Made by a program: the position numbers and the translations under genes. The notes below the pieces were generated by a model that was not told where the DNA came from, made no database searches, and saw nothing but the letters and a program-made list of their open reading frames with translations. A stretch of 64,000 bases of DNA from Pseudomonas sp. S30 (GTDB lineage: Bacteria; Pseudomonadota; Gammaproteobacteria; Pseudomonadales; Pseudomonadaceae): contig NZ_JACVTO010000022.1 of NCBI RefSeq assembly GCF_016518545.1, positions 37,483 through 101,482 of the forward strand, read 5' to 3'. The first letter of the stretch is position 1; each line of letters begins with the position of its first letter. Positions 46,923-55,821 of this stretch are shown here, one piece after another.

Positions 46923-48047
46923 TTGAAAGACTCCGTGTTGTTCACCCCCACCGACCTAGGCCCCTACACCCTGAAGAACCGCATCGTGCTGCCGCCTCTG
47001 ACTCGCTCTCGCAGCAGTCAGCCGGGCAACATTCCGAACGACCTGATGGCAACTTATTATCGGCAACGCGCCGGAGCAGGCTTCATGGTCACCGAGGGAA
47101 CTCAAATCGAGCCGCGGGGCCAGGGTTATGCGTGGACGCCAGGTATTCACAGCCCTGAGCAAATCCAGGGCTGGCGAAAAGTCACCGATGCCGTGCATGC
47201 GCAGGGTGGCATCATTTTCGCCCAGCTGTGGCATGTCGGTCGGGTTTCCCACACTTCGCTGCAGCCCAATGCACAGGCGCCGGTAGCGCCCTCGGCCATC
47301 GCTGCCGACAGCGTCAAGGTGTTCATCGAAACCGGCCCAGGCGCAGGGACGCTGGCCGCCCCCTCCATGCCCCGTGCGCTCACCACGGCTGAAGTCAAGG
47401 AGCTGGTGAAGCTTTACGCCCAGGCGGCACGTAACGCGCTCGATGCGGGCTTCGATGGTGTGGAGATCCACTGCGCGAACGGCTACCTGGTCAACCAGTT
47501 CATCTCGGCGCACTCCAATCGGCGTGAGGACGAATACGGTGGTTCCCTGAGCAATCGCCTGCGCTTCCTGCGTGAGGTCACCCAGGCCGTCGCCGATGTG
47601 GTGGGAAAGAACCGCACCGGTGTTCGCTTCGCGCCGCTGTTCGAGACCACCGACGAAGACCGCGTGTACCTGGGCCTTGTGGAAGACGACCCTCACCAGA
47701 CCTACCTCGAAGCAGTGAAGGTGCTGCAGGAAATCGGCATCGCTTACCTGTCCCTCGCCGAGGCGGACTGGGAAAATGCGCCCGAACTGCCCGAAGCGTT
47801 CCGTGATGATGTTCGTCGCGCCTTCGAAGGTCGCATCCTGTACGCGGGCAAATACACCGCCGAGCGTGCGGTGCGAGTCATCGACTCAGGGTGGGGCGAC
47901 CTGATCGCGTTCGGTCGTCCCTTCATTGCCAACCCAGACCTCCCCGAGCGCATCGCCAATGGCTGGCCGCTCAACCCCGTCGACCCCCCCAGCATGTACG
48001 GAGGCACCGACGAGGGCTATACCGACTACCCCACCTACAACGCCTGA
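46923..48047 (+). CDS. Old Yellow Enzyme family NAD(P)H:flavin oxidoreductase (alkene reductase)
   Basis: 374 residues of the FMN-dependent TIM-barrel family. The substrate-anion pair His/Asn is in EIHCANGYLVNQF, FMN contacts lie in PLTRSRSS and GRPFIANPDL, and GRVSHTSLQP is conserved. Such enzymes reduce activated C=C bonds of enones, quinones, nitro-compounds and other electrophiles. The only usable start is a TTG (a stop codon lies 7 codons upstream) with a weak AGG 9 nt before it, so translation may be inefficient. The neighbouring ArsR-type gene and the shared operator suggest induction by an electrophile. The true substrate is unknown. Confidence 0.88.
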   Translation: MKDSVLFTPTDLGPYTLKNRIVLPPLTRSRSSQPGNIPNDLMATYYRQRAGAGFMVTEGTQIEPRGQGYAWTPGIHSPEQIQGWRKVTDAVHAQGGIIFAQLWHVGRVSHTSLQPNAQAPVAPSAIAADSVKVFIETGPGAGTLAAPSMPRALTTAEVKELVKLYAQAARNALDAGFDGVEIHCANGYLVNQFISAHSNRREDEYGGSLSNRLRFLREVTQAVADVVGKNRTGVRFAPLFETTDEDRVYLGLVEDDPHQTYLEAVKVLQEIGIAYLSLAEADWENAPELPEAFRDDVRRAFEGRILYAGKYTAERAVRVIDSGWGDLIAFGRPFIANPDLPERIANGWPLNPVDPPSMYGGTDEGYTDYPTYNA

Positions 48048-48130
48048 AGCAGTGCCCAGGGGTGCCTGCACGAGGCCGTGAAGGCCAGGCCACTTCTCAG
48101 GCTGCTCACGGCAGGCGGCAGCGAAAACAT

Positions 48131-48147
48131 GACATATCTAAATATTG
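48131..48147. promoter_or_regulatory. Second copy of the OYE operator, upstream of arsR
   Basis: GACATATCTAAATATTG matches the site in the OYE promoter at 15 of 17 positions. It lies 168 bp before the arsR start codon, between the OYE gene and the regulator. This fits autoregulation by the same protein. Confidence 0.5.
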
Positions 48148-48298
48148 CTATAGCATGGATTTCATAACCGCCTTTTCGACCACGGTCGCTGCCGATGAGG
48201 ATGCGAGACCGTCGCGTGAAAAGCCCGTGGGCTAGCTCTTCATCGAGGCGGGTCACGGATCGAATCGACCAGCCTGGATGAACCCTGGAGTGTGCAAG

Positions 48299-48604
48299 AT
48301 GAGCGTAGAACTGAGCGAAGCCCTGAAAGCGCTCGACAACCCCAAGCGTCTGCAGATTCTGTCGATGCTCCGAGAGCCTCGCAAAAGTTTCCCCGAGCAA
48401 GAAGTCGACCCCGATGAGGTGGGTGTGTGCGTCAGCATCATTCAGGCGCGCGTAGGGCTTTCCCAGTCGACCATTTCACTCTATCTCACCGCCCTTCAGC
48501 GAGCTCGCCTGGTGACATCGCAGCGAATCGGGCCCTGGACCTACTACAAGCGGGACGAAGGTAACATCGCCGCATTCCTGGAGCGATTGTCCGGCACCAT
48601 CTGA
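48299..48604 (+). CDS. ArsR-family winged-helix regulator beside the OYE gene
   Basis: 101 residues. The winged helix spans about residues 15-85 with the recognition helix LSQSTISLYLTALQRARLV. There is one cysteine only (Cys44, in VGVCVSIIQ), so the paired-cysteine metal sites of classic ArsR/SmtB are absent. A single reactive Cys would suit sensing of an electrophile or oxidant, which also fits the OYE neighbour; this is inference. I chose the ATG at 48299 because GGAG lies 8 nt upstream. An ATG 7 codons earlier lacks one. Confidence 0.8.
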   Translation: MSVELSEALKALDNPKRLQILSMLREPRKSFPEQEVDPDEVGVCVSIIQARVGLSQSTISLYLTALQRARLVTSQRIGPWTYYKRDEGNIAAFLERLSGTI

Positions 48605-48627
48605 AGCTCGCCGTGGGCACGGCGCGG

Positions 48628-48667
48628 GGTGTGCGCCAGCCGTGTCGCTCAGTTAGCGGCGCACACC
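48628..48667 (+). terminator. Long inverted repeat after arsR
   Basis: GGTGTGCGCC and GGCGCACACC form perfect 10-bp arms around a 20-nt loop, 24 nt past the arsR stop. There is no T run. It could end the OYE-arsR unit or insulate the next gene. Confidence 0.4.
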
Positions 48668-48832
48668 GTCGGGTCGACGCGGCGCATGTCACTGATGCGG
48701 GTATGACACAAAGCGTTCCAATCCGGTGGGCAGCCAGCCGTGGCGCCAAGGGCAGCGTTGCCGCATAATCGGCCAACCCATTCCTCAAGGAGTAGAGGGT
48801 CGGCACGGCACCGCCGACGGCCCTGGCATTCA

Positions 48833-49180
48833 ATGGCATATACGCTCTACGGCATCAAAGCCTGCGACACCATGAAGAAGGCCCGTACCTGGCTGGATGA
48901 CCACGCCATCGGCTACGCCTTCCACGACTACAAGACCCAGGCCATCGACCGTGACAGCCTGACACGCTGGTGCGACGAGCATGGCTGGCAGGTCGTGCTC
49001 AACCGCACTGGCACCACCTTCCGCAAACTCGACGAGGCCAGCAAGGCCGACCTGGATCAGGCCAAGGCCATCGAACTGATGCTGGCCCAGCCGTCGATGA
49101 TCAAGCGCCCGGTGCTGGATCTGGGCGACCGCACGCTGGTCGGCTTCAAGCCGGACCAGTACGCCGCGGCGCTCACCTGA
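48833..49180 (+). CDS. yffB: Spx/MgsR (ArsC-like) family protein YffB
   Basis: 115 residues with a thioredoxin-like ArsC fold. It starts YTLYGIKACDTMKKA, with a single Cys of the CxxT type in place of CxxC, followed by NRTGTTFRKL and the KRPVLDLG stretch that binds the phosphate or glutathione side in ArsC relatives. The lone Cys makes arsenate reduction unlikely; the function of YffB proteins is not established. It precedes dapD, as in other pseudomonads. Confidence 0.88.
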   Translation: MAYTLYGIKACDTMKKARTWLDDHAIGYAFHDYKTQAIDRDSLTRWCDEHGWQVVLNRTGTTFRKLDEASKADLDQAKAIELMLAQPSMIKRPVLDLGDRTLVGFKPDQYAAALT

Positions 49181-49216
49181 ATTCGCTCCATACCCCTTTC
49201 TGCACGAGGTAATCCC

Positions 49217-50251
49217 ATGTCCACCACCCTGTTCAGCCTGGCCTTCGGTGTCGGCACCCAGAACCGCCAAGGCACCTGGCTGGAAGTTTTCTACGCTCAA
49301 CCCCTGATCGTCCCGAGCGCCGAACTGGTCGCCGCGATCAGCCCGATCCTCGGCTACCAAGGCGGCAACCAGGCCCTCGCCTTCAGCCCGGCCCAGGCCG
49401 CCCAGCTGGCCGACGCCGTGCGCAGCATCGACGTGGCCCAGCACGCGCTGCTGACCCGCCTGGCCGAGAGCCACAAGCCGCTGGTCGCCACGCTGATCGC
49501 CGAGGACACCGCGCTCGCCTCCACGCCCGAGGCCTACCTCAAGCTGCACCTGCTGTCGCACCGCCTGGTGAAGCCGCACGGTGTCTCCCTGGCCGGCATC
49601 TTCCCGCTGCTGCCCAATGTCGCCTGGACCAACCATGGCGCCATCGACCTGGCCGAACTCGCCGAACAGCAGCTCGAAGCTCGCCTCAAGGGCGAGCTGC
49701 TGGAAGTCATTTCCGTGGACAAGTTCCCGAAGATGACCGACTACGTGGTACCGAGCGGCGTGCGCATCGCCGACACCGCGCGGGTGCGCCTGGGCGCCTA
49801 CATCGGCGAAGGCACCACCATCATGCACGAGGGCTTCGTCAACTTTAACGCCGGTACCGAAGGCCCGGGCATGATCGAGGGCCGCGTCTCGGCCGGCGTG
49901 TTCGTCGGCAAGGGTTCGGACCTGGGCGGCGGCTGCTCGACCATGGGCACCCTGTCCGGCGGTGGCAACATCGTCATCAAGGTCGGCGAAGGCTGCCTGA
50001 TCGGCGCCAACGCCGGCATCGGTATTCCGCTGGGCGACCGCAACACCGTCGAAGCAGGCCTGTACATCACTGCGGGCACCAAGGTGAACCTGCTCGACGA
50101 GAACAATGCGTTGGTCAAGGTGGTCAAGGCCCGGGACCTGGCAGGCCAGACCGACCTGCTGTTCCGCCGCAATTCGCTCAACGGCGCCGTGGAGTGCAAG
50201 ACCCACAAGTCTGCCATCGAGCTGAACGAGGCGCTGCATGCCCACAACTGA
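49217..50251 (+). CDS. dapD: Tetrahydrodipicolinate N-succinyltransferase (long DapD form)
   Basis: 344 residues, the longer actinobacterial/pseudomonad DapD type. A C-terminal left-handed beta-helix of hexapeptide repeats (for example RLGAYIGEGTTIMHEGFVN, then GVFVGKGSDLGGGCSTMG) carries the active site. It adds succinyl from succinyl-CoA to tetrahydrodipicolinate, the step before dapC. A strong terminator lies downstream. Confidence 0.96.
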   Translation: MSTTLFSLAFGVGTQNRQGTWLEVFYAQPLIVPSAELVAAISPILGYQGGNQALAFSPAQAAQLADAVRSIDVAQHALLTRLAESHKPLVATLIAEDTALASTPEAYLKLHLLSHRLVKPHGVSLAGIFPLLPNVAWTNHGAIDLAELAEQQLEARLKGELLEVISVDKFPKMTDYVVPSGVRIADTARVRLGAYIGEGTTIMHEGFVNFNAGTEGPGMIEGRVSAGVFVGKGSDLGGGCSTMGTLSGGGNIVIKVGEGCLIGANAGIGIPLGDRNTVEAGLYITAGTKVNLLDENNALVKVVKARDLAGQTDLLFRRNSLNGAVECKTHKSAIELNEALHAHN

Positions 50252-50305
50252 GTGACGGGCGACAGGCCCACACCAGCGAACCCGATGGGTTCGAAATGCT
50301 AAGAT

Positions 50306-50337
50306 CGGGTCTGGCAGTCACTGCCAGACCCGTTTTT
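50306..50337 (+). terminator. Terminator of dapD
   Basis: CGGGTCTGGCAG-TCA-CTGCCAGACCCG is a perfect 12-bp stem followed by TTTTT, shortly before the csdA start. Confidence 0.92.
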
Positions 50338-50356
50338 CATTCCAGGCCTCGCACTC

Positions 50357-51562
50357 ATGTTCCAGCCTTCTCCCTGGCGCGCCGACTTTCCTGCCATCGA
50401 CGCGCTGCAACGTCAGCACCAGACCTACCTGGACAGCGCTGCTACCACGCAGAAGCCCAAGGCAATGCTCGACGCGCTGAACCAGTACTACCTCAGCGGG
50501 GCCGCCAATGTGCACCGTGCCCAGCATCTGCCAGGCGCGCTGGCGACCCAGGCCTTCGAATCCAGTCGGGCGAAGGTCGGCGCCTGGATCAACGCAGCTG
50601 ACAGTGCACAGATCATCTTCACCCAGGGCGCCACCTCGGCGCTGAACCTGCTGGCCTACGGGCTCGAGCACGGCTTCGAAGCCGGCGACGAGATCGCCGT
50701 CAGCGCACTGGAGCACCATGCCAACCTCTTGCCGTGGCAGCAACTGGCCCAGCGCCGCCAACTGCGCCTGGTGATCCTGCCCGTGAACGCCCAGGGGCAG
50801 ATCGACCTGAATCAGGCCATGCAACTGATCGGTCCGCGCACCCGCCTGCTAGCCGTCAGCCAACTGTCCAACGTGCTCGGCACCTGGCAGCCGCTGGCGG
50901 GGCTGCTCGCCCATGCTCGGGCCCAGGGTGCCCTCAGTGTGGTGGATGGCGCCCAAGGGGTGGTTCATGGCCGCCCCGACGTGCAGCATCTGGGCTGCGA
51001 TTTCTACGTATTTTCCAGCCACAAGCTCTACGGGCCTGATGGCGTCGGCGTGCTCTACGGCCGTAGCAACGCCTTGCGGCAACTGCGCCACTGGCAATTC
51101 GGCGGAGAAATGCTGCACCTGGCCGACTATCACGAAGCCAGCTTTCGTCCGGCCCCGCTGGGATTCGAAGCCGGTACCCCGCCGATCGCCGGCGTGATCG
51201 GCCTGGGGGCGACCCTGGACTACCTCGCCAGTCTCGACCCGGCCGCGATCTCGGCCCATGAAGCGCTGCTGCATCGTCAACTGCTGCAAGGCCTGGAAGC
51301 GCGCGCGGGTGTGCGCGTGCTCGGCGCACCGCAGGCGGCGCTGGCCAGCTTCGTCGTCGAGGGCGTGCACAACGCCGACCTGGCCCATCTGCTCACTGAA
51401 CAGGGCATCGCCGTGCGCGCCGGTCATCACTGCGCCATGCCGCTGTTGAACGGGCTGGGGCTGGAGGGCGCATTGCGGGTGTCGCTAGGCCTGTACAACG
51501 ACAGTGACGATCTGCAGCGTTTCTTCGATGCACTGGACCAGGGCCTGGAGCTGCTGCGATGA
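50357..51562 (+). CDS. csdA: Cysteine desulfurase CsdA (SufS type)
   Basis: 401 residues, fold-type I PLP enzyme. The PLP lysine is in VFSSHKLYGPDGVG and the active Cys in the loop AGHHCAMPLL, typical of class II (SufS/CsdA) desulfurases. It takes sulfur from cysteine and passes persulfide to CsdE. Its end overlaps csdE by 4 bp, and tcdA, which uses the same sulfur relay in E. coli, lies just beyond. Confidence 0.95.
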   Translation: MFQPSPWRADFPAIDALQRQHQTYLDSAATTQKPKAMLDALNQYYLSGAANVHRAQHLPGALATQAFESSRAKVGAWINAADSAQIIFTQGATSALNLLAYGLEHGFEAGDEIAVSALEHHANLLPWQQLAQRRQLRLVILPVNAQGQIDLNQAMQLIGPRTRLLAVSQLSNVLGTWQPLAGLLAHARAQGALSVVDGAQGVVHGRPDVQHLGCDFYVFSSHKLYGPDGVGVLYGRSNALRQLRHWQFGGEMLHLADYHEASFRPAPLGFEAGTPPIAGVIGLGATLDYLASLDPAAISAHEALLHRQLLQGLEARAGVRVLGAPQAALASFVVEGVHNADLAHLLTEQGIAVRAGHHCAMPLLNGLGLEGALRVSLGLYNDSDDLQRFFDALDQGLELLR

Positions 51563-51969
51563 GCCTGCCGGTATCCGCCCAGGAGGCACTGTCCAGCTTC
51601 GCCGAGACCAAGGGCTGGGAACAGCGTGCGCGCCTGCTGATGCAGTGGGGCGAACGGCTTCAGCCGCTGGATGAGGCCGACCAGTGCGAGGCCAATCGGG
51701 TGCATGGCTGCGAAAGTCGGGTATGGCTGGTGGCCAAGCGCGTCGGCGACCACTGGCAGTTCAGGGCCAGCAGCGATGCGCGCGTGTTGCGCGGGCTGCT
51801 GGCGCTGCTGTTGGCACGCGTGCAGGACCTCACTGCGGAGCAGCTAGCCGGGCTGGACCTGCGCGAATGGTTCACCCAGCTGGGCTTGGAGCGACAGCTA
51901 TCGCCTTCGCGCAGCAACGGCTTGCACGCTGTGTTGCAGCGCATGGCCGAGCTTATCCGCCAGCCGTGA
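51559..51969 (+). CDS. csdE: Sulfur acceptor protein CsdE (SufE family)
   Basis: 136 residues of the SufE fold. The acceptor cysteine is in the loop NRVHGCESRVWL. It receives persulfide from CsdA. The ATGA overlap with csdA shows coupled translation. It converges with tcdA, leaving 39 bp between the ends. Confidence 0.94.
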   Translation: MSLPVSAQEALSSFAETKGWEQRARLLMQWGERLQPLDEADQCEANRVHGCESRVWLVAKRVGDHWQFRASSDARVLRGLLALLLARVQDLTAEQLAGLDLREWFTQLGLERQLSPSRSNGLHAVLQRMAELIRQP

Positions 51970-52008
51970 TACGCCGGGCCTGCTTTACACGGCAGGTCCG
52001 GCAAGCCA

Positions 52009-52818
52009 TCACTCCGGCTTGACCCGCTCCGACGGGCGTCGCGCGCCCGCGACCAGCTTTTCCACCGCCTTGCTGACCGCCGCCATGGCGAAAGTGGCGG
52101 TCACCATCATCACCGCACCGAAGCCACCCGAACAGTCCAGCCGTACGCCATCGCCGACGAAACTCTTTTGCAGGCACACGCTGCCGTCCCCCTTGGGATA
52201 CCGCAGTTGCTCGCTGGAGAAGACGCACGGCACCGCGTAGTTGCGGCTCACGTTGCGCGAGAAGTTGTAGTCGCGGCGCAGGGTGGAGCGCACCCGCGAG
52301 GCGAGCGGGTCGTTGAAGGTCTTGTTCAGGTCGGCGATCTGGACTCGAGTCGGGTCGATCTGCCCACCGGCACCACCGGTGGTGACGATGGCGATCTTGC
52401 GGCGACGGCACCAGGCGATCAGCGCGGCCTTGGCCTGGACGCTGTCGATGCAGTCGATGACGCAGTCCATCTCCTCGGTGATCAGCTCGGCCAACGTATC
52501 GCGGGTGACGAAATCGGCGACCGCATGCACGCTGCAGGCTGGATTTATCGCGCGCAAGCGCTCGGCCATGACCTCGACCTTGGGCCGCCCGACCTGCCCC
52601 TCCAGGGCATGGGCCTGGCGGTTGGTGTTGCTGACGCACACATCGTCCAGGTCGAACAGGCTGATTTCGCCCACGCCGCTGCGAGCCAGGGCTTCCGCTG
52701 CCCAGGAACCCACGCCACCGATACCGACCACGGCGACGTGGGCCTGGCGCAGGCGTTGCAGGCCCAGGTCGCCGTACAGCCGGGCGACGCCGGCGAAGCG
52801 TGGATCTTCTGTACTCAT
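52009..52818 (-). CDS. tcdA: tRNA threonylcarbamoyladenosine dehydratase TcdA
   Basis: 269 residues of the E1/MoeB/ThiF fold. The nucleotide loop is VGIGGVGSWAAEAL, followed by DLDDVCVSNTNRQ and DCIDSVQAKAALI. It dehydrates t6A37 of tRNA to the cyclic ct6A form using ATP, working with the CsdA-CsdE pair next to it. The ATG at 52818 gives the family length; longer in-frame starts are unconserved. The C-terminal PSERVKPE tail matches relatives. Confidence 0.95.
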   Translation of the reverse strand: MSTEDPRFAGVARLYGDLGLQRLRQAHVAVVGIGGVGSWAAEALARSGVGEISLFDLDDVCVSNTNRQAHALEGQVGRPKVEVMAERLRAINPACSVHAVADFVTRDTLAELITEEMDCVIDCIDSVQAKAALIAWCRRRKIAIVTTGGAGGQIDPTRVQIADLNKTFNDPLASRVRSTLRRDYNFSRNVSRNYAVPCVFSSEQLRYPKGDGSVCLQKSFVGDGVRLDCSGGFGAVMMVTATFAMAAVSKAVEKLVAGARRPSERVKPE

Positions 52819-53094
52819 GCTGTTGCCCCGAAAAAACCGGGCCATATTATAGGGCAAGCACAGCCAAGGGTGGGCGCCGGTTGACGTCCGGGCCTGCTGA
52901 GCAGCTGCGCAGTCCCTCGAAGGTGACTTGGTGACCCCGCCCTGGTGCGTCTTGCCAGCAAAGACACTCACTCGACTGGCATAACTATCGACCCTGCTTT
53001 AATGTCAAATTGTGACTCGGGCACTGACGCTCATCGCCCGAACCTGGAATCGCCCCGGCATTGGCCGGCCTCACGCTTGGAAGCTTTAGCACCT

Positions 53095-55686
53095 ATGTCC
53101 TCACGCAAACTCGGCCTCAACCTGGTAGTGGTCCTGGCCATCGCCGCGCTGTTCACCGGCTTCTGGGCGCTGATCAATCGCCCGGTGTCGGCGCCCGCCT
53201 GGCCGGAGCAGATCTCCGGTTTTTCCTATTCGCCGTTTCGGCTGGGCGAAAGTCCGCAAAAGGGTCAGTACCCCAGTGAAGACGAAATGCGTCAGGACCT
53301 GGAGCAACTGAGCAAGCTCACCGACAACATTCGCATCTACACCGTCGAAGGCACCCAGGCGGAAATTCCGCACCTGGCCGAGGAGCTGGGCCTGCGGCTC
53401 ACGCTCGGTATCTGGATCAGCAACGACCTGGAACGCAACGAGCGCGAAATCGAAAAGGCCATCGGCCTGGCCAACAGTTCGCGCAGTGTGGTGCGCGTGG
53501 TGGTGGGCAACGAAGCGCTGTTCCGCGAGGAGGTCACCCCCGAAGCCATGATCCAGTACCTGGATCGGGTCCGCGCGGCGGTGAAGGTGCCGGTGACCAC
53601 CAGTGAGCAGTGGCACATCTGGAAAGCCCACCCGGAGCTGGCCAAGCACGTCGATCTGATCGCCGCGCACATCCTGCCCTACTGGGAATTCGTGCCTGTG
53701 GGCGACTCGGTGCAATTCGTGCTGGACCGCGCCCGCGACCTGCGTCACCAGTTCCCGCGCAAGCCGCTGTTGCTGTCCGAGGTCGGCTGGCCGAGCAATG
53801 GCCGCATGCGTGGCGGCGCCGATGCGACCCAGGCCGATCAGGCGATCTACCTGCGCACGCTGGTCAATACCTTGAACCGTCGCGGCTTCAACTACTTCGT
53901 GATCGAAGCCTACGACCAACCCTGGAAGGCCAGTGACGAAGGTTCGGTGGGCGCCTACTGGGGCGTGTTCAATGCCGAACGCCAGCAAAAATTCAACTTC
54001 GAAGGCCCGGTGGTGGCCATTCCACAGTGGCGCGCCCTGGCGGTGGCCTCGGTGGTGCTGGCGATGATCGCCCTGACGGTGCTGCTGATCGATGGCTCGG
54101 CGCTGCGCCAGCGTGGCCGGACCTTCCTGACCTTCATCACGTTCCTGTGCGGTTCGGTCCTGGTGTGGATCGCCTATGACTATAGTCAGCAGTACAGCAC
54201 CTGGTTCAGCCTCACCGTGGGCGTGCTGCTGGCCTTGGGCGCGCTGGGGGTGTTCATCGTGTTGCTCACCGAAGCCCATGAGCTGGCTGAAGCGGTGTGG
54301 ACCCACAAGCGTCGACGCGAATTCCTGCCAGTGCAAGGCGACACGGCCTACAGGCCGAAGGTGTCGGTGCACGTACCCTGCTACAACGAGCCGCCCGAGA
54401 TGGTCAAACAGACCCTGGACGCGCTCGCGGCCCTGGACTATCCCGACTACGAAGTGCTGGTGATCGACAACAACACCAAGGACCCGGCCGTCTGGGAGCC
54501 GCTCAAGGCCCATTGCGAAAAGCTCGGCGAGCGCTTTCGTTTCTTCCACGTCGCGCCCCTGGCCGGGTTCAAGGGCGGCGCCCTGAACTACCTGATTCCG
54601 CACACGGCCAAGGACGCCGAGGTGATCGCGGTGATCGACTCGGACTACTGCGTGGACCGCAACTGGCTCAAGCACATGGTGCCGCACTTCGCCGATCCGA
54701 AGATCGCCGTGGTGCAATCGCCCCAGGATTACCGCGACCAGCACGAAAGCGCCTTCAAGAAACTGTGCTACAGCGAGTACAAGGGCTTCTTCCACATCGG
54801 CATGGTCACCCGCAACGACCGTGATGCGATCATCCAGCATGGCACCATGACCATGACCCGGCGCAGTGTGCTGGAGGAGCTGGGCTGGGCCGAGTGGTGC
54901 ATCTGCGAAGACGCCGAGCTGGGTCTGCGGGTGTTCGAGAAAGGCCTGTCGGCCGCCTACGCCCACAACAGCTACGGCAAGGGCCTGATGCCCGACACCT
55001 TCATCGACTTCAAGAAGCAGCGCTTCCGCTGGGCCTATGGCGCCATCCAGATCATCAAGCACCATGCCAGCGCCCTGCTCAGCGGCAAGGGCAGCGAACT
55101 GACCCGTGGCCAGCGCTATCACTTCCTGGCGGGCTGGCTGCCGTGGATCGCCGATGGCATGAACATCTTCTTCACCGTCGGCGCACTGCTCTGGTCGGCG
55201 GCGATGATCATCGTGCCGCACCGCGTCGATCCGCCACTGATGATCTTCGCCATCCCACCACTGGCGCTGTTCTTCTTCAAGGTCGGCAAGATCGTGTTCC
55301 TCTATCGTCGGGCAGTGGGCGTGGACCTGCGCGATGCCTTCGCGGCGGCCCTGGCGGGCCTGGCGCTGTCGCACACCATCGCCAAGGCGGTGCTGTACGG
55401 CTTCTTCACCAGCAGTATGCCATTCTTCCGCACACCGAAGAACGCCGACAGCCATGGCCTGCTGGTGGCGCTCTCCGAAGCCCGGGAGGAGCTCTTCATC
55501 ATGCTGTTGCTGTGGAGCGCTGCGGCGGGCATCTGCCTGGTGCAGGGCCTGCCCAGTTCGGACATGCGCTTCTGGGTGGCGATGCTGCTGGTGCAGTCAC
55601 TCCCCTACCTGGCGGCGCTGGTGATGGCCCTGCTGTCGTCGCGGCCCAAACCGGTCGGAACGGGCGTGCAGACCCAGGCGGCCTGA
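53095..55686 (+). CDS. ndvB: NdvB-type beta-(1,3)-glucan synthase, GH17-GT2 fusion
   Basis: 863 residues. An N-terminal membrane anchor (about 9-27) leads to a periplasmic GH17 glycosidase-like domain (about 40-295) with acid/base Glu in VVGNEALFREE and nucleophile Glu in LLSEVGWPSNG. Several membrane segments (about 310-410) follow, then a cytoplasmic GT2 domain with DNN, DSD and EDAE acidic motifs and QRFRW near residue 642, and a final membrane bundle. It should make and rearrange beta-1,3-linked (cyclic) glucans, periplasmic osmolytes tied to biofilm antibiotic tolerance in P. aeruginosa. dapE lies downstream, as beside P. aeruginosa ndvB. The longer in-frame ATG at 52945 is unlikely. Confidence 0.9.
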   Translation: MSSRKLGLNLVVVLAIAALFTGFWALINRPVSAPAWPEQISGFSYSPFRLGESPQKGQYPSEDEMRQDLEQLSKLTDNIRIYTVEGTQAEIPHLAEELGLRLTLGIWISNDLERNEREIEKAIGLANSSRSVVRVVVGNEALFREEVTPEAMIQYLDRVRAAVKVPVTTSEQWHIWKAHPELAKHVDLIAAHILPYWEFVPVGDSVQFVLDRARDLRHQFPRKPLLLSEVGWPSNGRMRGGADATQADQAIYLRTLVNTLNRRGFNYFVIEAYDQPWKASDEGSVGAYWGVFNAERQQKFNFEGPVVAIPQWRALAVASVVLAMIALTVLLIDGSALRQRGRTFLTFITFLCGSVLVWIAYDYSQQYSTWFSLTVGVLLALGALGVFIVLLTEAHELAEAVWTHKRRREFLPVQGDTAYRPKVSVHVPCYNEPPEMVKQTLDALAALDYPDYEVLVIDNNTKDPAVWEPLKAHCEKLGERFRFFHVAPLAGFKGGALNYLIPHTAKDAEVIAVIDSDYCVDRNWLKHMVPHFADPKIAVVQSPQDYRDQHESAFKKLCYSEYKGFFHIGMVTRNDRDAIIQHGTMTMTRRSVLEELGWAEWCICEDAELGLRVFEKGLSAAYAHNSYGKGLMPDTFIDFKKQRFRWAYGAIQIIKHHASALLSGKGSELTRGQRYHFLAGWLPWIADGMNIFFTVGALLWSAAMIIVPHRVDPPLMIFAIPPLALFFFKVGKIVFLYRRAVGVDLRDAFAAALAGLALSHTIAKAVLYGFFTSSMPFFRTPKNADSHGLLVALSEAREELFIMLLLWSAAAGICLVQGLPSSDMRFWVAMLLVQSLPYLAALVMALLSSRPKPVGTGVQTQAA

Positions 55687-55704
55687 GCGAAGGTGGCTGG
55701 ACGA

Positions 55705-55724
55705 GCCCTGCCGTAAGGCAGGGC
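55705..55724 (+). terminator. Hairpin after ndvB
   Basis: GCCCTGCC-GTAA-GGCAGGGC forms a stable stem with a GNRA tetraloop 18 nt past the stop. It has no T run, so termination may be partial. Confidence 0.45.
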
Positions 55725-55821
55725 GGTCCGGCGATCGGCCCAATCCGCCATGCCCGAACCCGCAACTTGATATAAGATAACGCCCCTCGCATTTTCCGCC
55801 CTGCCTTGCCCGGAGTACCCC

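Noticed and set aside
48833..49180. Arsenate reductase ArsC, forming an arsenic operon with the ArsR gene
   Set aside because: The protein has the YffB/Spx-type single Cys and lies in the conserved yffB-dapD order. No arsB, acr3 or arsH is present, and the ArsR protein lacks a metal Cys pair.
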